A stretch of DNA of 64,000 nt. Origin: Apodemus sylvaticus (taxonomy: Eukaryota; Chordata; Mammalia; Rodentia; Muridae). The notes beneath the pieces were generated by a model. The model was not told where the DNA came from, searched no databases, and was given only the letters and a program-made list of their open reading frames with translations. The translations under genes and the position numbers were made by a program. Shown piece after piece: positions 9,226 through 21,530 of the stretch. The stretch lies in contig NC_067477.1 in assembly GCF_947179515.1 (NCBI RefSeq), positions 72,251,144 through 72,315,143 on the forward strand, read 5' to 3'. How positions within the stretch are numbered: position 1 is the first letter of the stretch; the number at the start of each line of letters is the position of its first letter.

Positions 9226-11530
9226 TTTGAGAAATCTGATTTAAAAATCATATAAATAAGCTTTTAAGAAGTGTATGTGCAGAAGGAGCATACAGAATAT
9301 GCAATACTTGTTCAATGATGTTCTCTACTGATTGTTGCCCCTGATATCAGCACTGGAGTGTGGGGCAGGTGAAGTTACTTCTATCAAATGAAGTCATCCA
9401 CTCAGTGTTTGATGCCTTCGGTGCCAAGAGGATTTAATTCTCCCTTAGACCCATATTTTCCAAGTAATTGATATTAAATCTTAGAACACATGCTTGTGTA
9501 CTGTTGTTATTGTTATGAGGGACATATGTTAGTTTGACTACAGGTACTCATCAATTAATTCCTTGGAGAATCAAATCCTGGAGGTATTCAAATACCACCA
9601 TGAATATTTAATAGATACCAAATGTTTAGGCCGATTAAACAGGAAAACAAATTAGCATTGAGTTGAATCAGCTGCTCTGGGTGTTTAGCCCAAGACTGCA
9701 GAGCACTGACTGTGTGGTGTGGTCTTTCTGCCAATGGTTGATTGCCTATCATCTGTTCTGCCTTCTCTGCTCAACTCATGACTGGAGAAGCCGGCTGGGC
9801 TGTTTCGGCCCAGACCTCACCACATATTTCCTCTTGCTCACAATCTGCTTCTCTTTGCTTCCAAGCGTGGTCATCTTTCATTCTCACACCCTGAGGTGCT
9901 CAGGTCAACGAGGACCACAGTGCTGGGGTGTTGACACGTTGGTAGACTGTCAGCTAACAGGATGCTGTCAGATGTCAGTTTGTAAAACTTCAGTCTGTTT
10001 TTCTGCTTCATTGTTTATGATGACCTCCCAGAAACTTGAAAATAACATTTCTTTCTCTGCTGCTCTGTCATTTGTGTTTGGAAGACAGTTTCCCAATTGG
10101 GGGTTGAGGAGGGGGTGGTAGTGGAGATGCTTTTAAATGAAAATTGAAACAAAGCAAAATCCCAGAAAGCTTCACACTTTTATATTCCTCAGTAATCACG
10201 GTGATTTCTCCCTGGTTATGTTTTGTTTTGTTTTGATGGGCTTGCTGGGTATAGCTTGTGATGAGCAGTGACTGACAGAGGGCAGGTGTCATAGACAAGC
10301 TAGGTCTTACTGTTTTAGTTCCATCCCTGTCCCAGATATTGAAAACCCAGCCCTCTTTGCAGAGCTACTTCCTCCCCCCCCACAACCCCAGGACCTCCTA
10401 TACTGTTTGACATTTGGGAAATGGGAAAAGTAATGGTACTACCCTGTAAGGTGTCATGAGACTATCTATGACTTTGGAGTCAAAACTGTTCTTGCTATTT
10501 ATTAAATAAAAATAAAGCTCTCCCTTCTCCCCCACTATCGGGGTTCATCCTCTTTCTCTCATGGATTATTAGACACCAAAATTCATTGTTCTTCAGAGGA
10601 GTCTCTTCTCAGAGCTAGGAGACTGGGTGGAGAAATACGGCTCTTTGATCATTTTTGAAATGTAATATTTTCAAAACCCAAAGTGAGTCCGTTTTTCATG
10701 CATCCTTCAGCATCATTAAAATGTTGCCAGGCTTTAATGCCCAGACCCTGGCTAAGCACATCCATGCAGCACAAGGTCATACTCCAGTTTCTGTGTCTCA
10801 CCGTCATCGTCCTGTAAGATTCCACAAATGCTAGGTGTACAAACTTGGGAGACCACTGTTTTCAACGATGATGCTACAAGGGTATCTTTCCTTTAAAAAC
10901 AGTGTTTCCAGTAGCCCCAACGTGGAATATTTGAACCTGTATTTAGAAAAATTGTTGTGATTCATCAGGCTTTTGTGACTTAATTTTTAAAGTAAATGTA
11001 ATAAAATGAATTATTTGGAAGCTGGTAGGCCCAGGAGCTGCCTTTCTGGAATAGCCAAAGAGAAAACATGATACCTTGGGCACTCAGGGTTCTGGGAGTT
11101 ATTCACTGTGTGTGACTCTTCTCAGCAATGGCAGGGCTGCCTCAGAGAGATCTTGCACCTCACAGAGGACCTCCTAGTCCAGTGGCAACCCCTCTAGCCC
11201 ACTGGCCTATAACCCTGGGATGGAAAGGTGAGGGAACCCTAGGCCGAATGCAGAGGACAGGGACAGAATGAACAGAATGACAGTATTGATAGGGGTGAAG
11301 TTGCCTTTAAAGTGAAAATAAGTCTTTCAGAACATTTGAATGAGTGTCCATGGGTAAAAATTGAGTTAATCTCTACAAACTTAATAATAATGTTTAAGTT
11401 GTAATAAACATGTTTTAAAGGCAGTGAAAGACAGTTTCCATGTTGAGTTTCTGCCATTACTCCTGAGGCAGTCACATGGGGAATCAGTCCCTTTTAGTAG
11501 AGTTTACTGCCAGTCATGCCCCTGGCGCTT
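9226..11530. other. unique sequence, 2.3 kb
   Basis: No repeat family or exon recognised. The longest open frame (9663-10121, plus) is 152 codons, Cys-, Leu- and Ser-rich. It lacks any domain I know and has no flanking splice or promoter support. Confidence 0.5.

Positions 11531-11531
<1 letters not shown>

Positions 11532-11598
<67 letters not shown>
11532..11598. repeat. (CT)33 microsatellite
   Basis: Uninterrupted CT run of about 67 bases, polypyrimidine on the plus strand and able to form triplex (H-) DNA. Confidence 0.98.
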
Positions 11599-11601
<3 letters not shown>

Positions 11602-11654
11602 GGGTTCTTATTGCTTGAAAGAAAGAACTTGTTGGGAAGAAAGGGCGTGTTTCA

Positions 11655-11975
11655 GATTATAGTACCATAGCACGGTTCATCTGTGTTGGGATTCAGGGTA
11701 GGAACTCACACATGGGCAGTTTATGTGGAGGCAGGAGCTGCTGAAGAGGCCTCGATGGGGTGCTGCATCCTGGCTTGCTCCTCATGACTTGCTCAACCTG
11801 ATTTTGTACAACACACAGTACCACAGTGACTTGGGTCCTTCTGCATCAATCATTAATCAAGAAAATGCACCACAGGCTTGCTCAGAGGCCCATCTGGAGG
11901 GGGGGTTTTCTTAATTGAGATTCCCAAAATATGTCTAGTTTGTGTCAAGTTGGCATATAACTAGCCAGCACACTC
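11655..11975 (-). mobile_element. rodent LTR-type interspersed repeat
   Basis: Same family as 2857-3265 in the other orientation. It has GGAACTCACACATGGGCAG, GGCAGGAGCTGCTGAAGAGG, TGGCTTGCTCCTCATGACTT, GCATCAATCATTAATCAAG, and ends GTGTCAAGTTGGCATATAAC then TAGCCAGCACAC. The start is ragged. Terminal TG/CA and AT-rich flanks fit a solo LTR; family name unresolved. Confidence 0.75.
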
Positions 11976-12104
11976 TGTGCTGTCTATAAACTCAGAAGAA
12001 ATGGTTCTAGGAGGAATTTTAATGAAGTATTGACTATGCTCTGTTTATTTTTCTTATACCTACACAAACAGTGGGACTAATTTAAAGAAGAAATTAATGA
12101 TTAC

Positions 12105-12190
12105 TATACATGCTTTGATGCCAGCACTTGGAAACCAAAGTTAGGCCTACCTCTTCGAGCTTGAGGTGAGATGCTGTCTCAAAAAAGATA
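12105..12190 (+). mobile_element. B1-like SINE fragment
   Basis: CATGCTTTGATGCCAGCACT then TGGAAACCAAAGTTAGGCC, CTTCGAGCTTGAGG, and GATGCTGTCTCAAAAAAGAT as the A-tail junction. About 85 bases, a shortened and old B1 relative. Confidence 0.7.
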
Positions 12191-12889
12191 AATAGAAGGA
12201 AAGAAATTAGTATTACTGCTCTGCAGAATGGATGCATCATGATCGAATTGCTGTTGCAGTTTCTGAATTTGTTGGAGATTGAAAGTGAGGGTAAGGCTGG
12301 ACTTAGGCTATAAGAAGTGCATTGGGAAGGATGAGCTGAGACCCATCTACCCAGATGAGTCTGAGTGTCACCAGATTCATTCAGCTCAGTCCTTGGTGGC
12401 TGCTTGGCTCCACAGCTCCACATGTCACCCTGGTTTTCTTTATGGAGGCCTTATAAACAGGTATCTCCCTCATATCCTCTCTTGTCTTTCATACTCAGAT
12501 CTGAGTTTCTGTCAGACAGGTCCAGTTCACTGCAGCATTTGCCCCTTTCCTTGTTATGTTTAACATTTGGCCTGGGATTATTTCCCTCTAGGGATAGTTT
12601 AAAAATGAATGTGTGGATCAACCAGGAAGATCTGTATTATTCACGTAACTATGTGTAATAGCCAGTTAGAAACAAACAACTATTCTATATGATTTATCTC
12701 AAATAACTTAGATATTCTAAATGCGTATTTTACCCAATTGAGGTTATTTATGTTGTAGTGCAATTTATCCTGTGGTGCTTTTTCTTCAATGATTAGAAAG
12801 TCATGTAAGCACTTGGAAGATATTCTAGTAGTAAAGTGTTTGTCACACAAACATAGTGAGCCAAGTTCCATCTTTGGAGTCCATGTAAA
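12191..12889. other. unique sequence
   Basis: About 700 bases with no recognised element. Confidence 0.5.
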
Positions 12890-13130
12890 AAGCCTACTGT
12901 GGTAACATACCTTTGTGATCCTAGCACTGGATGGGTGGATTGCTGGGACTTGCTGGCCAGCTGGTCTAGCTTGAGTGGATGAACCCTGGGCCAGTGAGAG
13001 ACCTTGACCCAAAAAGACAAAGTGTATAGTTTCTGAGTAACAATTCCAGAGAGCTCTGGCTTCCACATTTACATGTATCCACATGCATGTATACTACCAT
13101 ACACACATGGGACACACTGAGGGACAAATA
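12890..13130 (+). mobile_element. RSINE1 SINE
   Basis: Sense RSINE1 (B4 family). The head reads AAGCCTACTGTGGTAACATA then GATCCTAGCACTGGATGGG. The diagnostic GACTTGCTGGCCAGCTGGTC follows, then CAGTGAGAGACCTTGACC and AAAAAGACAAAG. The tail is CTCTGGCTTCCACA with CATGCATG-type repeats. Confidence 0.85.
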
Positions 13131-13164
13131 CACCAAACTCCAGAAAAAGATCACAGTCTTAGTG

Positions 13165-13345
13165 TTTCTAAGACTTGCAAGATGACTTAGCAGGTCAAAG
13201 CAGTTCCCGCCAAAGCTGATGGTTTGAGTTTCATTTCTAGGTGGAGAGAATTAACACATAAACCATCCTCTGCCTTCCACACGTGTGCTGTTGTGTATAT
13301 ATCCACACATACACCTTCACACTATATAAATAATTTAAAACATAT
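13165..13345 (+). mobile_element. B3 SINE
   Basis: Sense B3. The tRNA-derived head reads GCAAGATGACTTAGCAGGTC then AAAGCAGTTCCCGCCAAAGC. It is followed by GATGGTTTGAGTTTCATTTC, GTGGAGAGAATTAACAC, CCACACGTGTGCTGTTGTG, a CA-rich stretch and an ATAAATAATTTAAAA tail. Lies directly downstream of the RSINE1. Confidence 0.85.
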
Positions 13346-14339
13346 GTTTAGAAATTAGTGTTTTGGTTTAAAAGTTAGCAAGAAACCTGTTGGGTAAAAA
13401 TTAATCGGAGAACTTGAAAGTCATGGTTAATTTTAATCGCACATGTTAAAAAATTCATTTTTAAGAATCAACCCTAGTCAGTATTGTTCCTCTATGTTAA
13501 ACTGTGCATTTTGCCAACTCCTTTCAAATGACTATTTAAATATTCCAATAGTCCTTTCCACTGTACAGCGACACAACTCGCATTGGTGCCTTCCTTTATT
13601 TTGCTTAGTCATTAACTTTGTTTCATAGTTAATTAAATTGCATGAAATATAATTAGCTTAGTTTTGAGTGCTGAGGAACCAGTGAGAGAAGAGAACAGAT
13701 TCAAGTTTTTGTGGTTAGTAGATACGAAACTGTATTTGTGTCGGTGCCAGCCATGGAGGCAGCAGGGAATCTCTGAGATAGGGCATGCAGCCAGCCTGGT
13801 ACTGAGCAGATACTGGCTGGAACAAACCTTTGAGAACATGCCTTAAAGTCAGGTGTGCACACTGTGGTTCAGGCACATGTGGATTTAAGAGGGAAGTTAT
13901 TGGGAACTTGAGGAGCCCAAGAAGGGTCAGAGAAAAGTCTCTTTCCTTTGTTCACTGGTATGCCCAGCAGTGAGGCATCATTAAGTACTAGGGCACTAGG
14001 AGAAAGGAGACATTGATGGAGTCAGCCAACATCATTCTCCTGCCTCAGGAGTGCTTTTTATTAGACTTGCAGGCTCAAAGCTTGGCTAGATGAAGATGCA
14101 ATAATTCACCCCACCTGGCAAACTGTGTCATAGAATCATTGGCATGCCTACACCTGACTGCTGCTGGCAGTGATTAATTATGTATTGGGACAGCAGGATA
14201 CAGCCAAGTGAGGTCACCACAGAGTGCTGTTCTGTCTGTGCTCCCTGGCCTTCCACTGGGATATTTTAACTCTAAAACAGAGCTGCATGGCATTTAGCAA
14301 GAAACGGGGAAGGAGAAGCCAGCTTAGGGAGGTGTCTGC
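13346..14339. other. unique sequence
   Basis: About 1 kb, no recognised repeat. The stretch at 14090-14200 (GATGCAATAATTCACCCC, CTGGCAGTGATTAATTATG) has homeodomain-type cores and could be regulatory, but this is only a hint. Confidence 0.4.
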
Positions 14340-14525
14340 ACATATCCATTCATTAATTCAGTCTTTCATTCAACAAATACATGTGAACACCTTAGTATGT
14401 AATTACTTAGAGGGAATGAATATTCATTCATCTTTGAAATTCAAATTCCATTTTGCTAATGAACAGCCCAATGTGTTTATCAGAGGTACAGAGTTAGCAG
14501 TGGTGAAAATTAATTTAGATCCTAA
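14340..14525 (-). mobile_element. L2/MIR-type relic, antisense (tentative)
   Basis: CATTCATTAATTCAGTCTTT then CATTCAACAAATACATGTGA and ACACCTTAGTATGTAATT resemble the reverse of the L2/MIR 3' end (CATTCAACAAATATTTATTG, AGCACCTACTATGTGCC). AGAGTTAGCAGTGGTGAAAA further right fits the same element. Confidence 0.5.
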
Positions 14526-15394
14526 ACTTCTTTTTTTTTGTTTGTTTACACAGTTCTTCAGGTGTCTGCAAAGGCTGACGATGGCCGTGAGCATCCTCCG
14601 ATGGGGCAAGAAGCGGTAGATGCAGGGAAGAGGTGTATAGTTTTTTTCTGAGACTTTGAGCCTAGCCCTTGAGAGCTCTCTGTGAGAGCATGCTGGATTG
14701 TTGATAGTAATTGTTAGTCTCTGTGGAGTATTTATAAGGTGCTGGGTTGTGCAGCAAAAAACTGGTTTCTTCCATCATCATACTAGACCCTGTCTGGGTA
14801 GGGCTAGGTGTCCTTTGTGCACCCAGCCTGGGGTGCCCCACAGACGAAGTTGCACACTATCATTGACTGGAAATGATCCCTTGGTTCTTTGCCCATACAA
14901 TCAAGAATAAAAAGCAACATAGAATTCTTACCTGTGCCAGGTATTCTAGAAACTCAACCTGGAGAATTCATATTTTTATTATACTTATGATCTTTTGGCC
15001 TTTACCAAATGTTTCAGCTTTTGTCCAGAAAAGGTAAGTAACTATGCCAGCATCAAATCCATAATTTCAGTTATAAGTGCTTACATGGTCTGTCTCCCAG
15101 CATTTTAAAATGGACTTAGGATTTCCTATGCAGAGTGTGAGTAAAGGAGTGCTTTTATATAGATTACTTTGAAGTTTCTAGAGTCTTTTTAAATTGTCTG
15201 AGACTTTCATATATGCATATAGTGTGTTTTGATTAAATCCACCCTGCCTCCATCCATTCCCCTCAGTTCTTCCCTATCTTACTAGGCCTCCCTGCTATGT
15301 GCTCTTGTTTTAAATTCCAGCATGCATGCCCATGGGAGGAAGGCAGCCCACTGGAATGTGGAGAGAGAGGAAGGCAGGCATAGTTTTGCTTTGT
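14526..15394. other. unique sequence
   Basis: About 870 bases, no recognised element. Confidence 0.5.
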
Positions 15395-15540
15395 TTTGTT
15401 GGTGTTTTTTTTTTTTCTTTTGGCAGAAGCTATTTTTATGGGTCCTACAGTTCTAGACGGTCTTACAGACATGGCTTTCCTGACTCAGCCTCCTAAGTGC
15501 TACAAGGTTAAGTTACAGGTCATCATGCCTAGGCCCAGGG
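15395..15540 (-). mobile_element. B1-like SINE, antisense, diverged
   Basis: T-rich tail at 15395-15420, then GGTCTTACAGACATGGCTTT, CCTGACTCAGCCTCCTAAGT and GCTACAAGGTTAAGTTACAG, then GTCATCATGCCTAGGCCC. This is the reverse B1 order with the middle degraded. Confidence 0.7.
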
Positions 15541-17867
15541 TATTATTTGTACCTTTATTTTATTATTAACATGCAAAATAGGATCAAAATATATTGTATT
15601 ATATACATGTGTGTATATAGAATATATGTTGAACAATAAAATCCTATGTATATAAAGTAGCATATTAGCACAAAAATTAGAAAATACTGCTACCTACAAA
15701 AGAAATAATATTTTTAGGCCATTTGGGGATAAGATTAAAAGATGTATAAGACCTCTGTGGAGAAGAAGTAGGATATATAAAAACATAAATGCAAGTCAGT
15801 CCATTTCAGATGATTTCTTGTGTCTAAGTGTTTAATGAGAGTATGTAACCAAAACAATAAATGAGACGATGTTGTCAGCAGAGGAGAATAGGAGGGCTGA
15901 AAGAGAAGGTGAAAGTGGTATACTTTTAATTCAATTAAAGACATATTTTACAATAAATACAAAGAAGTTTTAATAAGAAATATATGTAAATACATTCCTC
16001 TTTGCAGATCCATGGACATATTTTTGTGACTATATCTAGGTAAGGACAGATGGGGTAATCTTCTGTGTGTTGTAAGTGTCCACATAATACTACTAACAAA
16101 GAACAAATAATTAAAATATTCAGGTTTAAAAAGTAATGAGATATCTCACATATTTTCTCCCTCTTACATTTTAGAATGTGGAATCATAAGTAGGACGCGG
16201 GCATAAATGTCCACCTCTTCCATTTTATTCAGGTTCCTTGGTTTTATGTGTACTCTGTGCATATATATTAAATTGTACAATTAGAGTGTAGAACACACAC
16301 ACAGCCCTGACTTCCTGTGCAGGAGCCTTCTCCATTGCGTGATCAGTTTTGTCTGGTTGTGTTATGGCAACTTGCAGAAGCGAGCGCAGGCCTGAGTGCT
16401 TCCATGTGCCTCGTGGCTTCCTTGAGGTGAGCAAGCTCAGCTTGGGTTGAAGGCTTCGTCTTCCTATCCTGAAATTTGCAGTTCTGCTTTGCATTTGTGT
16501 TCTGTAAGTGATGTTTGGTGGCATAAGGGTGTCTGCCCGTAGCCTCGCTGTCTTCGTTAGTGGCACCGCTTTCTTTGTGGATGGTTTCTTTGATACTGTC
16601 TGCTGCTTGCCGATCACCTCCCAGGATACCCTAGTCATACACGCTGCATGACTGCCTCCTGTCTTTTCCCAAGACCTGCTTCTTTCTTTAGCCCCTGGTG
16701 GGTATAGCATGCCCTACAGCAAGAGCCCTGGGAATATCAGAATAGGGCATTGGTGTGGTCATGTCCACAGGGAGAGGAGATCCTGCCTCTCACCCCTTAT
16801 CTCCATACTTTTCTATGAGTCCTTTCATAGGGATCCTTCTCAGAGACCCTTGCCAGCCTGTGGATTAGGGCTGTGGGCCTATGATAAGAGAGATGCCAAA
16901 TGGATCTCCCTAGTAGGCACTCCTTAGAACGCGCTGTCCTCGTGACTGGTGGGTGCAACAGCAGTACAGCAGTTAACAAGGGGACCCTGGTATTCCTGGT
17001 GTGGTTTTGTAGCAGGGTAGACACTCAGAAGGTCTTCACTTATACTGCAGGCCTCCTGGTTCATAAGTAGCTAAGAAAGAATACCATACATAAGAAACTG
17101 CAGAAAAAAAAATCTTGGTTTTTAGTACCTTTAATCGTACTTTTCCTCTGCTTTGTTTTGAATAAGGGGCCCTGCAAATTCTGTGGCACTTTGCTTTAGG
17201 CCTGGTGTTCTCTTCAGCAATCATCCTCTATACACAGTGCCTGCTTGTTTTCATTGCATCATCCTATATTTGCCTCAAATCTCAGTGATATAATGAGAAG
17301 ATATTCAGTGCGACTGTGTGGGGAATAGACCAGCACAAAACCCATAATGATATAAATATGTGGTGGAAAATTACAATAAAACCCTTGCATCTTCCACTTT
17401 AATTTTGCCTCAAGGAAATGGCAAAATGCCCAGCTGGCTATAGCCAGTCCCAAATGCTCTGCCAAAACTACTAGCTGGTGAAAGAGATAGTTTGTTGAGC
17501 GTCCCCATCTTGGTGTCTGACTAGAGGTTTGGGGATTGATATTTCAAAGCTAGAACAGGTGCCTGCCACCTGGAAGCATCTGCTTGAGTACCATGCTAAT
17601 ATCAACACAGTAAGACCTACTGAGATGTATTCTAAATAACACTGAAAGTGCAAAGCATGTATATATGTATCTGTTGAAATCCGGTTATAAGTAGGCCTGA
17701 CTTACTTTCGTTTGGAATTTAAAGAGATATGATTTATGTCTTGAAACAATGAATGGCTTTTATTTAAATGCTGATGGAAAATATTTAGATAAAATTAAAA
17801 TATTTGAAAATATACCAGGCCTAATTCATTTAGACTGCCCCCTTTAGACTCAGCATACAGAGTTGCT

Positions 17868-17876
<9 letters not shown>
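15541..17876. other. unique sequence, 2.3 kb
   Basis: No recognised transposon. It includes the long minus-strand frame at 16225-16710, treated separately. The 15540-16200 part is AT-rich. Confidence 0.5.
16225..16710 (-). other. 161-codon open frame of unknown nature, possible processed-pseudogene remnant
   Basis: Minus-strand frame from an ATG at 16710 to a TAA stop whose bases are part of an AATAAA signal (plus-strand TTTATT at 16224-16229). Composition is Lys/Thr/Ser-rich. A different frame over the same DNA, with KETIHKESGATNEDSE, looks at least as protein-like but is broken by stops at both ends. Together with the poly-A signal this could mean a decayed retrocopy. There is no obvious poly-A tract after the signal, no target-site duplication that I can see, and I recognise no family. 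A chance frame is equally likely. Confidence 0.2.

Positions 17877-17945
<69 letters not shown>
17877..17945. repeat. (GA)34 microsatellite
   Basis: Purine-only GA run of about 69 bases, preceded by the imperfect GAGAGAGAAAGAG. Confidence 0.98.
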
Positions 17946-17948
<3 letters not shown>

Positions 17949-19044
17949 GTGAAAACAAGTAGGTTTTATGACCAAGTTTCAGTATCAGTGGCCAAAGGTC
18001 TCTCTGATTTGAAAAACCCATTTTCTCATGGCCCTAGGAAACAGCTGAGCATTTCTTGCCTTAGGAAGGCATTGCCTTGTCTCCAGTGGGTATCTCTCTT
18101 CTTCCTGAACTGTCCCATTTGCCTTGAGAGCCTGCATATAAGTTGTGCTGGGATCACCGAAGTTCCCAACATCAGGTTTTGTCTCAGGCCCATCTGAACA
18201 ATGAGAACAGCAGCTTTCCAGCACAAGTCTCAGCAGACCCCTTGGTGTTTGCTTGTGCCTGACCTGCAAGCTCTCTGCTGGAAGAGTTAGTTGGCTGTCC
18301 TCTGGCACAAACTGTCCCCTCTCAGTGTGCTTCCTCCGGCAGTAGCCTGAGGGCCAGGGAGGAAAGCCCCTGAACCTGGGATTAATGAGAATATATTTGC
18401 ATGTTTAGTTTCCTATCCTAACCTCCTTCTCCCAAACCTATTGTTAGCTCCCCAAGCAAGAGCAAAATAAACTGATTTGATTGTCACCCTTGCTCCTACT
18501 TACTTTGTAAAGTTGCTAATTAGAAGCAAAATGTCCAATCAATCCTGTAGGAAGAAGAAGGAGGCCCAGCGAGGGGCCGAGATAATCTGTAAACTGGGTG
18601 ATTAATGTGAGAATAATCATGATTCTGTTGTCCTTGAGAGGTTTTCCCCCCCCTTTGTATTGCAGGCAGATATGCTGTTTGTGTCTCCAGCAGTTGGTGA
18701 GATCTTTTGACTGACTTTGCCTTTCTTTCCTGGGTGTTTATTTACCAGGTTGATTGGTTTTCTTTCCACATGGTCACAAGCATGGGTAGGTGCTGTAATG
18801 TTACTTCTGAATCTATTATGTTTCCAAAAAGTTCCTTCCATTTTCAAATTTTTCCATTCTCTGGCTTGTCCTGCCTGATCCCTTTCCTCTCCTCCCCATC
18901 GCCTTCGTCCCCCTCACTGGCATTTGCAGGGCTTACATCACCTACGGGTGATTCACATTTCCCGTTAATAAGCACAGTGCCCCTGTCTCAGTGTCAGAGC
19001 CTTTGCTCCGAGGCCGACTGAGAGGGCAGGCAAGCCCTTGCTTC
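17946..19044. other. unique sequence with candidate regulatory segment
   Basis: No recognised repeat. 18370-18620 holds ATTAATGAG, an octamer ATTTGCAT (18395-18402), AGTTGCTAATTAGAAGC, CCAATCAATCC and GTGATTAATGTGAG. These are clustered homeodomain/POU-like cores in non-repetitive DNA. Possible conserved non-coding element; sequence alone does not prove it. Confidence 0.35.
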
Positions 19045-19250
19045 TTCATTAGCCAACTTTACAACCCTCTGACCTCAGACAAGGGATTTAACCTCCCTGG
19101 ACTCCTCTTTCCACATCCGCAATATGGGGTTGATGGTAAAAATCCTACCTAAGAAAGCTTCTTGGGAGAAATTACTTACTCTTCATCATGCGTGTATTAC
19201 AGTGTTCCGCACATAGGAGCTGACAAACGGAAGCCGTTCTTATTTCTTGT
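19045..19250 (+). mobile_element. MIR SINE
   Basis: Clear sense MIR. It shows CCTCTGACCTCAGACAAGGG, ATTTAACCTCCCTGGACTCC, TCTTTCCACATCCGCAATAT and GGGGTTGATGGTAAAAATCC, then TACCTAAGAAAGCTTCTTGG. The 3' end reads CAGTGTTCCGCACATAGGAG followed by CTGACAAA. All canonical MIR blocks are present in order, so it is one of the best-preserved old repeats in the window. Confidence 0.88.
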
Positions 19251-20559
19251 GCTTGGTTTGACCTCTACAGACATTCTTCTCTACAACACATCTGCTCATA
19301 TTCAAGATCACAGCTAGGCTTCTTGGATAAAGTTAGAGAACAGTAGTCGCTGAGCTAAGCCTAGCATTACTGTTTTCTCCTTTCTTAACTCCTACTTCTG
19401 TGAACAACCCTCAGTCATTGTGTCTGATTTTTCTTTTTTTCTTCTGACTAATCTAGTGCAGTTAAATCTTGCTACCTCAGGTGTGGTCCCCTGACTAGAG
19501 ACGGACATCACCTAACGGGGTATGGAAATCCAGACCTAGGGCCACATCTCAGATCAACTGAATGAGAGTCTGCATTTTACATAAGATCTCCAAGTGATTA
19601 TGAAGCCCGGAAGGTCTGGAAAGGGCATTGTTTTTGCTCCAGTCTGTCTGCAGCAACGTAGTTTTGCCCTAGGGAAATGGGAAGAGCCAACCCGAATTCT
19701 GTTTTAAAACACACAATATCGACTGTTTCTACAAGTGTAGCACTTTAAGCCCTATGAGATTTTCTGGAAAACTCACATTGGTGTTCTCCTGGGTATAATT
19801 GTTATCGATTAACACCACGATTAAAAGTGCAACTCAGGTCTACTGGGAGGTTTAGCTCATTGAAAGTTAAAAAAAGACACTGTCTCATTGATTGGGAGCC
19901 CCCAGTCACTCATTTTTACCTTTTCAGAAAACACTTCAGATAAATAGCAATAATCTTAGCAGTGAGAGATTTGTCTCAAGGGATAATCTTTCCAACAATG
20001 ACTTGCATTGATTAAGTTCATTGCCTTTTAACTGTTCACTTTGTTGCTGTGGAAACTGTTTTAAACATCAGGATGCGTTTTCTTACTTGGGATTCTAAGT
20101 GAGGAATAGCACAAAGGCACCTTAGGCTTCCTGGACTCCGTGGCAGCCCTTGCTGAGAGGCTCCTGCCCGTTGTCTCCTCACTCTTGCTTGCTGAAATAA
20201 GGTTCTAGAAAGGGAGACATCTCACAAGATTTTTCAGGGTGACAGCATACAGAAGAGTCTTTGTGAATTTTGGTGTCCATGTTGGATGACAAGCCTTCAG
20301 GCCCATTAGTTGAATAACTTTCTCTTTAACCTTTCCTGACAGGTTTCTAGATAGTACTCTTGTTTTTGGCATTTGTGTGGTTATTTATGAGTTGCTGGGA
20401 CATTGTGTACCCAAGGCAGATGTTAAAAAGTGATATTTAGGAATACAAATAATTAATATAGAATGGTGTGTGAACGTTATAAACCAGCAGGTCTGTAACT
20501 AAATCACGCTACGCCTTTGTGTTCTCAGTGCCCAACCTCCAGCAAGCCTTCCAGGCAAG
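19251..20559. other. unique sequence
   Basis: About 1.3 kb, no recognised element. Confidence 0.5.
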
Positions 20560-20985
20560 TCTCTTTCAAGTTTCCTTTTTGTTGCTGTGATGAATATCTT
20601 GATGAGAAGCAACTTAGTGACAAGGGTTTACAATTCCAAGTTAAAGCTCATCATTTTGGGGAAGTTGGAGCAGAAATGTGTGAAATTAGTTAGATCCGGA
20701 GTAGAAAGCAGATAGCTAGAGGAATGGAATCAGACCCGCTTCCTTTCTTCCTGGCTTTTGGCTAGCTTTCTTTTTTCTTACACTATTCAGGACAGGACCC
20801 ACTCACTGCTGCCCACAACAGGCAGCGTCTTCCTACCTACATCAATTATCAATCAAGACAACTCATTTCAAACATGCTTATAGACCAACCTGACCCAGGC
20901 AATTCTTCATTTAAAATATCTTCCCAAGTAGTTCTAGGTTTGTTTCAATTTCACAAATAAAATTAACCTGCATATAGGTCCATCT
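20560..20985 (-). mobile_element. rodent LTR-type interspersed repeat, diverged
   Basis: Related to 11655-11975. It has TTGTTGCTGTGATGAATATC, GAGAAGCAACTTAGTGACAA, GGGTTTACAATTCCAAG, AGGACAGGACCCACTCAC, ACATCAATTATCAATCAAG and AGACCAACCTGACCCAGGC. It is older and more broken than the 2.9-kb copy, and the right boundary is vague. Confidence 0.65.
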
Positions 20986-21039
20986 AAGGCCCCAATCGAT
21001 CCCCACCATTGCCGTCTTTTCAAATGTCACATTTACTTC

Positions 21040-21530
21040 TTCAGTGTTCATCATCAAACTGAGCGTTCCTGCTCAGGTTCCTGTCCTGCCTGTTCAGACT
21101 ATTGCAGTAAGCTCTCTTCACTAGGCATCACTTCCACTATCCATCTTAATAAGTTGATTATGCCAATTCAGAGTCACAATTTTGATTTTGCAGGATCAGA
21201 AATAAAACAAAGCAAAAACAGGAATAGTCATAATGGCTTCCCATTGCCAGTAAACTTCTAGTTTGGTCATTTAATATCCTTTAAAACTATTATGGTTAAC
21301 CTTTAATATATTCTTGTATGTGGACTTGGTATGCCATGACATTGTAGTCTGTTTCTGCATCTGTGTGATGAATGTCTTTGGGCATTCACTTATGCCTTTC
21401 TTAACCTGGAATGTCATGTCCATATTTCCACCCATTTCTTTACGCTCCATTGATTTCCTGAAGCCTCGGAGCTCTTTCATCTTTCAACCCTCAAGTTTGA
21501 CTCAAAGCACAGTGTTTTTCAGAGGGATAT
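21040..21530 (+). mobile_element. L2 LINE 3' region (tentative)
   Basis: Scattered L2-like blocks in the right order: AATGGCTTCCCATTGCCAGT (21231-21250), then CCTTTCTTAACCTGGAATGT (21395-21414), then CATTTCTTTACGCTCC and CTCGGAGCTCTTTCATC. These resemble the L2 segment with GGCTTCCCATTGCCC and TGCCTGGAATG. Heavily decayed. Confidence 0.5.

Noticed and set aside
9663..10121. 152-codon plus-strand frame, Cys- and Leu-rich
   Set aside because: No family, no domain, no promoter or splice support; length is within chance expectation for 64 kb.
11424..11670. Ser/Leu-repeat frames
   Set aside because: Translation of the (CT)n array.
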